A stretch of 64,000 nt of DNA, from assembly GCF_000327485.1 (NCBI RefSeq), contig NC_019943.1:2480001-2544000 (forward strand). Direction: 5' to 3'. Position 1 is the first letter of the stretch; each line of letters starts with the position of its first letter. The position numbers and the translations under genes were made by a program. Shown here in pieces: positions 1 to 8,343 of this stretch. The notes under the pieces were generated by a model. That model was not told where the DNA came from, searched no databases, and saw nothing but the letters and a program-made list of their open reading frames with translations. This DNA comes from Methanoregula formicica SMSP. GTDB lineage: Archaea > Halobacteriota > Methanomicrobia > Methanomicrobiales > Methanospirillaceae.

Positions 1-207
1 CCTTATACTCGTGGTCTTCCCGGTACCGGGAAGACCCTTGCAGACGCTGTTCATCGGCCTGCCACCACGGAGGCCGGGCTTGATCTGGAACGCCAGCTCG
101 CGCATCTGGTCGTCGCGGAACTCGAACTGCTCGGGAACATAATCGATCTCCAGCACCTCGGGGTCCCGGAACAGCGTCTCGTCCCACATCAGCAGGTTCT
201 TCTTCAT
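1..207 (-). CDS. cdc6: Orc1/Cdc6 replication initiator, N-terminal part only (cut by window edge)
   Basis: The 69 visible codons begin MKKNLLMWDETLFRDPEV and reach a Walker A motif (GLPGTGKTT, about residues 58-66), the usual N-terminus of archaeal Orc1/Cdc6. The family binds origin recognition boxes through a C-terminal winged helix, uses its AAA+ domain for ATP, and recruits the MCM helicase. The AAA+ core and winged helix lie beyond base 1. The start is the ATG at 205-207. Only 128 bases separate it from the next gene, and I see no clear cluster of origin recognition boxes there. Identity is firm from the motif and N-terminal sequence; which paralogue it is cannot be told. Confidence 0.88.
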   Translation of the reverse strand, partial: MKKNLLMWDETLFRDPEVLEIDYVPEQFEFRDDQMRELAFQIKPGLRGGRPMNSVCKGLPGTGKTTSIR

Positions 208-335
208 CTCTCTACACCTCTACGCAATCGGTATTAACTGCATTGATTATTGTCCCTGGCAAAAACAAAAGTTTCGTGAATGGACTGTCTCGATCATGGA
301 CATACTGCATCTCCCGCATCCGGGTCCCGGCCGGT

Positions 336-1433
336 TCATGGCGGGCGGCCGGGATCCCATTTCAAAGAGACAAGCTGGTTTGCCTTTCCGACTGCCTCAT
401 CAGCACTTGCAGCTCCCGCATCAGCTCCAATACACTTCCAGAGGTTAGGCACGAGACTGAAAGGGTACCCGCCTGCGATGACAGGTGTTCGCGCAGTACC
501 AGGATCTGCCCTGATTGCCCGGACCAGTTCGTACACCCGGGAAACATGGACGGGTAGTGTGGCTGAAATGGCGATTGCATCCGCATGATGGTCCCGTATC
601 ATCGCAACAACCGAGGGCGCGGGGGTGTTTGCACCGGTATACAGCGTGTCCCACCCGTCCATCTCAAAGAAATCTGCAACCATCCGGATACCGATATCGT
701 GGAATTCGCCGGAGACGGACGATGCAACGAGGCGCCTGCCTTTCCTTGCCTGTTTCCTGCTCTCTTCCCTCATCCGGGTATAGAGAAGTGCAATGAACAG
801 CCGGGTCGTATCGGTGATATAATGTTCCTCCGCCACACTGACCTGGTGGATCTGCCAGAGCCTTCCGGTCTCCTGCAATACCGGCTGGAATATATGCCGG
901 TAAAGGTCGCGGACAGGAACACCCCGATCGAGCATCCCCATGAGGAGGACCCGGGCATCCTCCCGGTTTGCGGCAACCAGAGCAGAAAGATATGCGCGGG
1001 CCTGGGCTCCAAGAGGATTGTCATCCCTGATGAAGGAGAGATCTTCCCGCGGGGGGGCAGAGAGGAGGGCGCGGGCTCTCGTGATGTACTCCTGTGCCTT
1101 CGAACCCTGTTCTTCCGGTAGTTCCTGGTGCAGGACATCGCTGAACGCAACAAGGCTTCTTTCAAGGATCCTGGGAGGTAAATGAAGCGATTCACGGAAT
1201 ATCCGGGCCCAGCGGATATAGTCAAGGAAGAATGCATCATCATCGACCGCGAGCGATTCCTGCAGGTGCCTTGCATACGACCGGAAATGTTCATCGAGCA
1301 GGGATTTTTCGTAATCGCTGGATTTTAAAAATAATTCAGGATACCGTTCACTATAACGACTGAACCCCTTTGCCGCAAGATTTTCTTCGTCCAGCGATAC
1401 AGGCCGGTACAGGCAATCTCCTCCGGAACTCAT
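336..1433 (-). CDS. CarH-like cobalamin-binding protein with a helical N-terminal domain instead of a DNA-binding domain
   Basis: 365 residues. Residues 1-130 are probably helical and match no family I recognise. Residues 150-225 look like the four-helix cap of B12 proteins and carry W193-x9-E203-H204, the Wx9EH signature of CarH photoreceptors. Residues 234-350 form a Rossmann-type B12 domain with E243-x-H245-x2-G248, the ExHxxG variant of the DxHxxG motif, and a following GG pair near the end (AGGYPF). CarH proteins bind adenosylcobalamin and respond to light or cobalamin, but usually through a MerR DNA-binding domain, which is absent. A corrinoid carrier or a general cobalamin sensor is possible. 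The start ATG at 1431-1433 has a GGAG sequence five bases upstream. Confidence 0.8.
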   Translation of the reverse strand: MSSGGDCLYRPVSLDEENLAAKGFSRYSERYPELFLKSSDYEKSLLDEHFRSYARHLQESLAVDDDAFFLDYIRWARIFRESLHLPPRILERSLVAFSDVLHQELPEEQGSKAQEYITRARALLSAPPREDLSFIRDDNPLGAQARAYLSALVAANREDARVLLMGMLDRGVPVRDLYRHIFQPVLQETGRLWQIHQVSVAEEHYITDTTRLFIALLYTRMREESRKQARKGRRLVASSVSGEFHDIGIRMVADFFEMDGWDTLYTGANTPAPSVVAMIRDHHADAIAISATLPVHVSRVYELVRAIRADPGTARTPVIAGGYPFSLVPNLWKCIGADAGAASADEAVGKANQLVSLKWDPGRPP

Positions 1434-1736
1434 GTCTCCAGGTCCCTCTTTCCCTGATATAACCAGATCTCACCGGCTACCTGTAACATTATTATTGTTT
1501 GGCTGAAATGGCTGTATCATAAAGACCGGAACCTGTATACCAGCCAGAAGTACGTGTGAGGGAGGGCAGATTCCGGCTCCTCGTTCTCCTTTGAAAATCC
1601 GGATTCGTATGCTGGTAACCGGGGAAGGGACGAATTGATAAACAATCATAGAGAAAAATAGTGCTACTTTGCGGCAGATGATGAAAGTTACCCCCACTGA
1701 TCCATGATGATGCACGGGTGCTGATGCCGCACTGCT
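1434..1736. other. Intergenic gap of about 300 bases, no gene seen
   Basis: This gap lies between the start of the B12-binding gene and the stop of apgM, both on the minus strand. An AT-rich stretch near 1488-1500 could hold the promoter of the B12 gene on the minus strand. I see no convincing reading frame, RNA gene or repeat. Confidence 0.5.
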
Positions 1737-2888
1737 TCAGGAAAACAGGAAGTCGAGGAAGTCGACTGCGTTTTTCATCCCGAGACCTCCTGAACGTGCA
1801 GCCTTTTCTGAATATTCTGTCGTTGTGTCGGTTCCTTTGCCCCGGACAACGAACGGTACCGGATCCCTTGTATGCGTCTTTGCCCGGATCGGCGTCGGGT
1901 GATCGGGCAGTACAGCGACAACGCCATCAAACCCGTCCAGGATCGTTCCCACGACTTCATCGACCTTCTCGATCGCCTTCACCTTCTCTTCAATGCTCCC
2001 CAGGTGCCCCGCTTCGTCCGGAGCCTCGATGTGGATATAGACAAAGTCAAGTCGCTGGATAGCATCCAGTGCGTACCGGGCCTTTGCTGCATAATCGGTA
2101 TCGAGATACCCGGTTGCGCCCGGTACCGTGATAATCTCCATGCCGGCACATCGGCCAATGCCATTGAGGAGGTCGACTGCCGAGATGATCCCGCCCTTCA
2201 TCCCGTATTTCTTCTCGAACGGGGGGAAGGCCGGTTTGTGACCGCCGCTCCATGGCCAGATCTGGGTTGCCGGGCGTTTGCCCGCAGCACTACGTGCCTG
2301 GTTCACCGGATGATCGGCAAACACTGCACGGCTCTTCTCCATACACTGCAGGAGAAGCTCCGCGTCCTTTCCCTTCGGCAGATAGGGTCCGATGCCCTGT
2401 CCCACGATATCGTGCGGGGGCGTTGTTGTCGATCCGTTCCCACCAGAGACTACCAGAAGGTTCCGGTAACTAACACCGGCCCGGACCATGACCCCGGGGA
2501 TCTCCGGCCCGAGCGCTGCAAAGAGGTCTTTTCCCTCGCTGCTTGAGATGTGGCCTGCCGAGAAATCAGCCATCGTCTCCTGCTCCACGGTCACGAGGTT
2601 GCACCGGTACGCAACATCCTCCGGTGCAAGCTCAACACCCATGCTCAGTGCTTCGAGCGGGCCGCGGCCGGTATAGTAATTTTCAGGCGCATACCCGAGC
2701 ACGGCCATGTTGGCAATGTCGCTGCCGGCCTCAAAGCCGTACGGGATCGTATGGAGCATCCCGCAGGCGCCTTCACGGGCCATCCGGTCCATGTTCGGGG
2801 TCTTTGCGTACTCCAGAGGGGTCTTATTGCCAAGCTTCGCAACCGGCTCGTCGGCCATGCCATCCCCCAGCACAACGATATACTTCAT
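1737..2888 (-). CDS. apgM: Cofactor-independent phosphoglycerate mutase, archaeal type
   Basis: 383 residues, within the normal range for archaeal aPGAM. It interconverts 3- and 2-phosphoglycerate in glycolysis and gluconeogenesis. The protein starts MKYIVVLGDGMADEP, the metal-binding N-terminus of the alkaline-phosphatase superfamily, and continues with the NMDRMAREG segment. Near the C-terminus are VLPDHPTP and a THTRDPVPFV segment that supply further metal ligands. The stop is two bases from the start of apgM's upstream neighbour, the epimerase gene (2890-3828), so the two are probably co-transcribed. The family assignment is firm. Confidence 0.95.
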   Translation of the reverse strand: MKYIVVLGDGMADEPVAKLGNKTPLEYAKTPNMDRMAREGACGMLHTIPYGFEAGSDIANMAVLGYAPENYYTGRGPLEALSMGVELAPEDVAYRCNLVTVEQETMADFSAGHISSSEGKDLFAALGPEIPGVMVRAGVSYRNLLVVSGGNGSTTTPPHDIVGQGIGPYLPKGKDAELLLQCMEKSRAVFADHPVNQARSAAGKRPATQIWPWSGGHKPAFPPFEKKYGMKGGIISAVDLLNGIGRCAGMEIITVPGATGYLDTDYAAKARYALDAIQRLDFVYIHIEAPDEAGHLGSIEEKVKAIEKVDEVVGTILDGFDGVVAVLPDHPTPIRAKTHTRDPVPFVVRGKGTDTTTEYSEKAARSGGLGMKNAVDFLDFLFS

Positions 2889-2889
2889 C

Positions 2890-3828
2890 TTACTGCCCCG
2901 TCACAGCAGCCTGTGCCGCTATCATGACACTTTCGCGGGAGCCCAGCTGCGGTTTCCAACCAAGGGCCTTGAGCTTCTCAATGGAGAGCTGCATCTTTGG
3001 CACATCGCCAACCCAGCCCAGTTCCCCTCCCGTGAAACAGTACTGCACGCCTGTCAGGCCCATCGCTTCCGTGACGATATCGGCAATAGCTACGACATCG
3101 ATCCAGTCCTCGGAACCGATGTTGAAGGTGTTCACCGGATTGCGGGCATGGGCAATGGCAAACTCCATGGCGCGGATACATTCCGTGACTTCAAGGTACG
3201 ACTTGGTCTGCTTGCCGTTCCCGAGGATCTCGAGCTCCTTTGGATTTCTTTTAAGTTTCCGGACAAAGTCCGTGATCACGCCGTGGCCGCTCCGCGAGCC
3301 GATGATATTGGCGAACCGGAACTGCCAGGAACGCATCGAGAACGAGTGGCAGTATGCCGAGATGAGCGACTCGCAGGCAAGCTTGCTTGCGCCATAGACC
3401 GAGACCGGTTCGAAGGGGGCGTAAGTCTCGGGTGTCGGGATGACCGATGCATTCCCGTACACGGTTGATGTGGAGGTGAAGACCAGTTCCGGCACGGAAT
3501 GCATCCGCATTGCCTCGAGCACACGGTAGGTGGCGACGATATTGTTCTGGAAGGTCGGGTCCGGGGTCATCGCACTCTGGCGGACATCCGGATCAGCTGC
3601 AAGATGGTACACCCGGTCCGCTCCTGTGAGGGCGTCCTGCCAGCCGTCACCAAGAAGGTCTTTTTTAACCAGTTGTACGTTTCCCGAACGAAGATGGCCG
3701 GCAATCGTTTCCTCGCGCCCGGCAACAAGGGAATCAATCACCACAACGCGGTCACCCTGTGCCACGAGGGCATCCACCAGATGCGAGCCGATGAACCCGG
3801 CGCCACCTGTCACCACATCAAACATCAA
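2890..3828 (-). CDS. NAD-dependent nucleotide-sugar epimerase/dehydratase (GalE-like)
   Basis: 312-residue extended short-chain dehydrogenase. The NAD-binding GGAGFIG motif is at residues 8-14. A serine/threonine-rich TSTSTVYG segment and YGASK supply the catalytic Ser/Thr and Tyr-x3-Lys of UDP-sugar 4-epimerases. In this family the protein would act on a UDP- or other NDP-sugar for cell-surface glycans; the substrate cannot be read from the sequence. It precedes apgM by one base in a two-gene unit. The start is one of two adjacent ATG codons (3823-3828). The marker-12 gene is transcribed away from it, with only 36 bases between the two starts. Confidence 0.88.
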   Translation of the reverse strand: MMFDVVTGGAGFIGSHLVDALVAQGDRVVVIDSLVAGREETIAGHLRSGNVQLVKKDLLGDGWQDALTGADRVYHLAADPDVRQSAMTPDPTFQNNIVATYRVLEAMRMHSVPELVFTSTSTVYGNASVIPTPETYAPFEPVSVYGASKLACESLISAYCHSFSMRSWQFRFANIIGSRSGHGVITDFVRKLKRNPKELEILGNGKQTKSYLEVTECIRAMEFAIAHARNPVNTFNIGSEDWIDVVAIADIVTEAMGLTGVQYCFTGGELGWVGDVPKMQLSIEKLKALGWKPQLGSRESVMIAAQAAVTGQ

Positions 3829-3864
3829 TACCTAATATGTCATCCATGCTATAGGATTACTGCT

Positions 3865-4737
3865 ATGTTCATCGGGATCGATCACGGCACGAGCGCCATG
3901 CGGTTCGCCGGAGAGGGAAGGGAATTCAAGCTCTCTCGCGAGGCTGCAAAGGACTTTGTCATCGCCGACCTTGCCCGCATCTGCCCGCCCGAGGAGATCG
4001 AAGGTATTGCCGTCTCTTACTCGATGGGCGACAACTTCTCGAAGATCACACGGATCGACAAGGTACAGAACCGGGGGCTGGTCAGCCGCGAGGGGGCGGG
4101 CAAGCACATCGGCGGCGGTACGCGGGTCTTTGACGAGGTGGCGGCAAGCGGCATCCCGGCAATCGCCATCCCTGGCATTCACCGCGGGTCTCCAACCGAT
4201 CCCCGGTTCAAAGCCTATTCACACCAGACCAGCCCCGAGAAGATCGGAATTGCCTACGAGGTCTGCCACGATCTGGGGGACGATGTGATCGTCTCCGACG
4301 TAAGTTCCAACACGGTGACGCTCCTTGTTTCGGCCGGGAAGATTGTCGGGGCATTCGATGCCTGCATCTTTGCCCCGGGGACACTCCACGGTGCCCTCGA
4401 TGTCGACGCGATCCGCCGCATCGATGAAGGGGCCTGTACTGCAAACGAGGCGTTCCAGCACGCAGGCGCAAACTTCTCGGTGCCGGAACCGGAACGGATG
4501 CGTACCGTTGCCCTCTTCGCTGCCATGGAATGTGCGGCACTCCGGCTCCTCAATCCCGGTGCAGCCATTGCGCTCGCGGGCAGCCTTGCACCGGCAGTTG
4601 CACAGGAAGTCGGTTCGCTGCTCGGCTCGAAGGTTGCTGTATACGATGAGTGGTGTGCATCCCGCGGGTGTGCACGGATCGCCCGCGACGTCTTTTCCGG
4701 CAAAACAACAATCCTGGGGCTCGGTACGGATCTCTAA
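3865..4737 (+). CDS. Putative methanogenesis marker protein 12 (UPF0285-like)
   Basis: 290 residues beginning MFIGIDHGTSAMRFAGEG, the hallmark N-terminus of methanogenesis marker protein 12, a family largely confined to methanogens. GIDHGT resembles the phosphate-1 loop of the acetate kinase/Hsp70 ATPase fold, and IALAGSLAP near residue 233 could be the adenosine motif, so an ATP-dependent activity is plausible but unproven. An upstream in-frame extension exists but overlaps the epimerase gene; the ATG at 3865 matches the conserved start. The biochemical role is unknown to me. It is transcribed alone, with a 735-base structured gap following. Confidence 0.85.
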   Translation: MFIGIDHGTSAMRFAGEGREFKLSREAAKDFVIADLARICPPEEIEGIAVSYSMGDNFSKITRIDKVQNRGLVSREGAGKHIGGGTRVFDEVAASGIPAIAIPGIHRGSPTDPRFKAYSHQTSPEKIGIAYEVCHDLGDDVIVSDVSSNTVTLLVSAGKIVGAFDACIFAPGTLHGALDVDAIRRIDEGACTANEAFQHAGANFSVPEPERMRTVALFAAMECAALRLLNPGAAIALAGSLAPAVAQEVGSLLGSKVAVYDEWCASRGCARIARDVFSGKTTILGLGTDL

Positions 4738-4958
4738 AATCCGGGTCAGCCAAAAAAAGCGCCAGCGAGGAGCATCGACCGTTCGTTTGTCCGGGCCGCA
4801 ACCAGCCACATACCCCCCTGCCTTAGGCCACGTGCGGTGGGGGGGTGTCAAGTACCCCCCACCCCCCAGAGCAACATCCGGCCGGCCATTTCGTATTGTT
4901 TTCCGATGTAACATGATAGTGCAGGGAATATCCGGCCACCAGCCTTTTGGTTCGCAGC

Positions 4959-5053
4959 GGGGGGTCTCCATGATACCCCCCTAGCACCGGGCGGGGGGGT
5001 ATAATCGCTCTGAAACGCAACAAGGGGGGGAGGGATGCTGCTGGAGACCCCCC
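4959..5053. repeat. Twelve-base inverted repeat enclosing a G/C hairpin
   Basis: GGGGGGTCTCCA at 4959-4970 is the exact reverse complement of TGGAGACCCCCC at 5042-5053. Inside it, ATACCCCCC at 4973-4981 pairs with GGGGGGTAT at 4994-5002 across a 12-base loop. Together they can form a nested cruciform or a long RNA stem. The function is unknown. Confidence 0.7.
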
Positions 5054-5400
5054 ACCTCATGTTAGGGAAGCGTGCATTGTTGCACGGTATTTCCGGACCC
5101 GGGCACCGGCGGAGAGATGATTGCACCACCCTGATCAAATCCTGTAGAGGGTGGACTCTATCGGGCAATGCGGGGAGGGGTGTCCCGGACACCACCCCCC
5201 CATCCCCACCAGGGAGGGTATGATTGAATTCAAAAGAAAAAGGGGGTGGGGGTACACAGCAGACCCCCCCCTCATCACGACCGGATTATCAGCACAAACG
5301 GGGATCCGGGGCCGACGTTGGGAACGGATCAGCATTATTAATAGTGATAAATTACCACATTAATGCGCAATAATTTCGGGTATCGCCATATGAATGCCGG

Positions 5401-5424
5401 GTGTAAAGTCATGATAATTTACAC
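5401..5424. promoter_or_regulatory. Candidate operator upstream of porCDAB
   Basis: GTGTAAA at 5401-5407 and TTTACAC at 5418-5424 form a perfect seven-base inverted repeat with a ten-base spacer, ending 48 bases before the porC start. The size and symmetry fit a dimeric helix-turn-helix regulator. The flanks are AT-rich (for example 5334-5360), as expected of an archaeal promoter. No experimental evidence is available to me. Confidence 0.45.
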
Positions 5425-5472
5425 ATCCGGTCGCTTCCTTATCATGGAAATCTGATAATTGGGGATTTTTCC

Positions 5473-6015
5473 TTGAAAGAGCTACGTATCCACGGCAGGG
5501 GTGGCCAGGGGTCTGTCACTGCTGCCGAACTGATCGCAGTCGCCGCATTCGAGGGCGGCGTCTATGCCCAGGCCTTTCCGGCATTCGGTGTCGAGAGGCG
5601 GGGGGCCCCGGTCCAGGCATTTGTCCGGTTTGACAACAAGAAAATCCGGAAGAGGAGCCAGGTGTACGAACCCGACTATATCATCGTGCAGGACAGCACC
5701 CTGATCAAAGACGTGAATGTCTTTTTGGGGGTAAAGCCCGGCGGGATCGTGATCGTGAACACCGAGAAGAAGCCGGAATTCAAGGTGCCTGATGGCGTGA
5801 AACTGATAACCATCGACGCCACATCCATCGCCCTCAAGGCGCTCGGCCTCCCCATCACCAACACCACGCTCATGGGAGCGTTTGCCGCTGCATCAGGAGA
5901 GATCCAGTTCTCGGCACTCGAAAATGCACTGAAGCACCGCTTCCCGGGTGAACTTGCAGTGAAGAACATCGCCGCGGCAAAGACCGCGTATGACACCGTG
6001 AAGGGGGCAGCTTAA
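5473..6015 (+). CDS. porC: Pyruvate:ferredoxin oxidoreductase, gamma subunit
   Basis: 180 residues starting at a TTG codon, with MKELRIHGRGGQGSVTAAEL, the typical N-terminus of 2-oxoacid:acceptor oxidoreductase gamma subunits. It is the first gene of a four-gene operon in the order gamma-delta-alpha-beta. The complex interconverts pyruvate + CoA and acetyl-CoA + CO2 with ferredoxin; in methanogens it mainly makes pyruvate for biosynthesis. The stop TAA shares its last A with the ATG of porD, so translation is probably coupled. Pyruvate is preferred as substrate over 2-oxoisovalerate from the alpha and beta sequences and the operon form. Confidence 0.93.
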   Translation: MKELRIHGRGGQGSVTAAELIAVAAFEGGVYAQAFPAFGVERRGAPVQAFVRFDNKKIRKRSQVYEPDYIIVQDSTLIKDVNVFLGVKPGGIVIVNTEKKPEFKVPDGVKLITIDATSIALKALGLPITNTTLMGAFAAASGEIQFSALENALKHRFPGELAVKNIAAAKTAYDTVKGAA

Positions 6016-6275
6016 TGGCGCTTGCGACAGGATGCAGGGCTCGCCCCGGAAAGTCGCGCGACAACAAGACCGGATCCTGGCGGGTATTCAAGCCGGTCTT
6101 CGATCATGAAAAGTGCTCGAAATGCGGGATGTGCCAGACCCTCTGTCCCGAAGGGTGCGTCCACGAAGATGCAGAAGGGTTCTTCAATCCCGATTATGAT
6201 TACTGCAAAGGATGCGGGATATGTGCCGAGGAGTGCCCGAAAGAAGCGATTGCCATGAAACAGGAGGAGAAGTAA
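6015..6275 (+). CDS. porD: Pyruvate:ferredoxin oxidoreductase, delta (ferredoxin-like) subunit
   Basis: 86 residues with two 4Fe-4S motifs, CSKCGMCQTLCP and CKGCGICAEECP, in the second half, which pass electrons from the thiamine centre to external ferredoxin. The first 30 residues are the basic and tryptophan-containing segment (TGSWRVFKPVFD) typical of PorD. It overlaps porC by one base, and porA starts directly after its stop. Confidence 0.94.
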   Translation: MALATGCRARPGKSRDNKTGSWRVFKPVFDHEKCSKCGMCQTLCPEGCVHEDAEGFFNPDYDYCKGCGICAEECPKEAIAMKQEEK

Positions 6276-7433
6276 ATGCTGGAGATAACCGAGGGATCGC
6301 ACGCGGTGGCTGAAGCAGTCCGGCTCTGTCGCCCGCAGGTGGTCTCGGCATACCCGATCACCCCCCAGACCCATATCGTCGAAGCTCTCGCGGATTTTGT
6401 TGCCAACGGGAAGCTCGACGCCGAGTACATTACTGTTGAGAACGAACTCTCCGCACTCTCTGCCTGCGTTGGTGCAAGCGCAGCGGGTTCGCGTGCCTAC
6501 TCGGCAACAACATCGCAGGGCCTGATGCTGATGGCCGAGGTTGTTTTCAATGCTGCGGGCATGCGCCTCCCTATCGTCATGTCCATCGCGAACCGTGCCA
6601 TGGGCGCACCGCTCTCCATCTGGAACGACATGCAGGACTCAATCTCCCTGCGCGACGCGGGCTGGCTCCACTTCTATGCTGAGGATAACCAGGAGGCAAC
6701 CGACCTCCACTTCCTTGCCTTTAAAGTGGCGGAAGACCCCTCCGTCCAGCTGCCGGTCTTTGTCTGCTTTGACGGGTTCATCCTCTCCCACACCTATGAG
6801 CCGGTGGACATCCTCACGCAGGAACAGGCTGACAAGTTCCTGCCGGCGTTTGCTCCGGCCGAGAAGCTGGATGCAAAAGACCCCATCAGTTTCGGCATGT
6901 ATGCGACACCGGAATATTATCTCGAATTCCGCTACGAGACGAACGAAGCCCAGAAACGGGCTAAGGACGCAATCGTAAAGTACGGAAAAGAGTTTGGTGC
7001 GCTCTTTGGCAGGGATTACAGCGCGTTCATCGAATCGTACCGGCTCGATGATGCCGAGACCGCAATCGTAGCGATGGGCTCCATGTGCGGGACGATCAAG
7101 GATGCCATTGACGAGATGCGGGATGACGGTATGAAGGTCGGGCTCCTGCGGATCCGGGTCTTCCGCCCGTTCCCGATTGAAGAGGTTGCCAAAGCGCTTA
7201 CCCACGTGAAGCGCATTGCAGTGCTTGACAAGAACGTCTCGCTTGGCTCCCGGGGAGGAGCAACAGCAATCGAGGTCCGTGATGCACTGTACGGCTCCAC
7301 GATACCGGTAAAAGGCTACATCCTCGGGCTTGGCGGCCGCGATATCCGCAAGAAGGACATCAAGGAGATCGTGAGTCTCTGCGAGAAAGGGATCGGCGAC
7401 CAGTTCTACGGGCTGCGCAAGGAGTTGATCTGA
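6276..7433 (+). CDS. porA: Pyruvate:ferredoxin oxidoreductase, alpha subunit
   Basis: 385 residues. The N-terminus [20 protein letters not shown], followed by SAYPITPQT and VENELSA, is the conserved pyrimidine-binding region of PorA; the central [10 protein letters not shown] and C-terminal [15 protein letters not shown]-type segments also match. With PorB it forms the thiamine-diphosphate active site. The ATG follows the porD stop without a gap, and porB begins one base after its stop. The assignment to pyruvate rather than another oxoacid is by sequence resemblance only. Confidence 0.94.
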   Translation: MLEITEGSHAVAEAVRLCRPQVVSAYPITPQTHIVEALADFVANGKLDAEYITVENELSALSACVGASAAGSRAYSATTSQGLMLMAEVVFNAAGMRLPIVMSIANRAMGAPLSIWNDMQDSISLRDAGWLHFYAEDNQEATDLHFLAFKVAEDPSVQLPVFVCFDGFILSHTYEPVDILTQEQADKFLPAFAPAEKLDAKDPISFGMYATPEYYLEFRYETNEAQKRAKDAIVKYGKEFGALFGRDYSAFIESYRLDDAETAIVAMGSMCGTIKDAIDEMRDDGMKVGLLRIRVFRPFPIEEVAKALTHVKRIAVLDKNVSLGSRGGATAIEVRDALYGSTIPVKGYILGLGGRDIRKKDIKEIVSLCEKGIGDQFYGLRKELI

Positions 7434-7434
7434 G

Positions 7435-8343
7435 ATGGCAGAAAAGAAGAAGACCTGCGACCTGTTCGACTGCGGCCACCGTGCCTGCGGCGGCTGCGGG
7501 GCGTCGCTTGCTGCCAGGCTCGTGACGGAAGCGGCTGGGCCCGAGACGATCGTTGTCTCCTCCACCGGGTGCATGGAGGTTTTCTCCACCCCGTACCCGG
7601 AGACTGCATGGAAGGTCCCGTGGATCCACTCGCTTTTTGAGAACGCTGCGGCGGTTGCATCGGGCATCGACGCTGCGCTGAAGAAGCAGGGCAGGAAAGA
7701 GAAGATCGTGATCATGGCAGGCGATGGAGCAACCTTCGACATCGGTATGATCAGCATCAGCGGCGCATTCGAGCGCGGCCATGACTTCACCTACATCTGC
7801 TATGACAACGAGGCATACATGAACACCGGCATCCAGCGGTCCGGTGCCACACCCCTCGATGCCAGCACGACCACAAGCCCGGCCGGCTCCCAGTCGTTTG
7901 GCAACAAGCGGCCCAAGAAGGACATGCCCGCAATCCTTGCAGCACACGGGGCACCTTATGTCGCTACGGCATCCATCGCCTATCCGGCAGACCTCCGGCA
8001 AAAAGTCGAAAAAGCCATCAACACCAAGGGGCCGTGCTATGTGCAGGTCCATGCACCCTGCTGCACGGGCTGGGGATTCGAGGGCGAGCAGACCATCGCG
8101 ATCGCAAAACTCGCCATCGAGACCGGGCTCTGGCCGAACTTCGAGATGGTGGATGGCAAGGTCACGAAGGTGAAGAAGGTTGTCCGCAAGCCGGTGACTG
8201 AATACTTAAAGACCCAGAAACGGTTCCGCCACCTTTTCAAGCCGAAACTGCAGGAAGCGGAGATCGCGGCAATCCAGGCCATCGCCGACCGGAATGCCGA
8301 GAAGTACGGTCTCGACATCAAGCTCCCGCCTAGGAAAGAATAA
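7435..8343 (+). CDS. porB: Pyruvate:ferredoxin oxidoreductase, beta subunit
   Basis: 302 residues. [15 protein letters not shown] near residues 16-30 provides cysteines for the 4Fe-4S cluster, and GDGATFDIG followed about 30 residues later by [10 protein letters not shown] is the thiamine-diphosphate/Mg binding motif. A further conserved cysteine lies in HAPCCTGWG. Last gene of the por operon, followed by T-rich DNA that may end transcription (8353-8368). Confidence 0.95.
   Translation: MAEKKKTCDLFDCGHRACGGCGASLAARLVTEAAGPETIVVSSTGCMEVFSTPYPETAWKVPWIHSLFENAAAVASGIDAALKKQGRKEKIVIMAGDGATFDIGMISISGAFERGHDFTYICYDNEAYMNTGIQRSGATPLDASTTTSPAGSQSFGNKRPKKDMPAILAAHGAPYVATASIAYPADLRQKVEKAINTKGPCYVQVHAPCCTGWGFEGEQTIAIAKLAIETGLWPNFEMVDGKVTKVKKVVRKPVTEYLKTQKRFRHLFKPKLQEAEIAAIQAIADRNAEKYGLDIKLPPRKE

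Larger units (their letters stand above)
4738..5472. repeat. Non-coding stretch with many G and C homopolymer runs and inverted repeats
   Basis: No gene is supported here. Between 4813 and 5271 there are at least eleven runs of six to eight consecutive C or G (for example 4813-4818, 4839-4845, 4959-4964, 4993-4999, 5024-5030, 5195-5201, 5264-5271). Runs of G and C alternate so that they can pair. GTGCAGGGAATATCCGG near 4919 is echoed by TTGCACGGTATTTCCGG near 5079, about 160 bases later, which suggests a degenerate tandem unit. A similar but smaller stretch occurs at 41820-42040. The last 150 bases are AT-rich and hold the por promoter. Confidence 0.6.

Noticed and set aside
208-335. Replication origin next to cdc6
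   Set aside because: Only 128 bases are available and no repeated ORB-like elements are visible; an origin could lie on the other side of cdc6, beyond the window.
2543-3397. A 284-codon open frame on the plus strand
   Set aside because: It overlaps apgM and the epimerase in antisense and is rich in Arg/Ser/Pro without recognisable domains.
6639-7790. A 383-codon open frame on the minus strand
   Set aside because: It is antisense to porA and porB and has no domain-like sequence.
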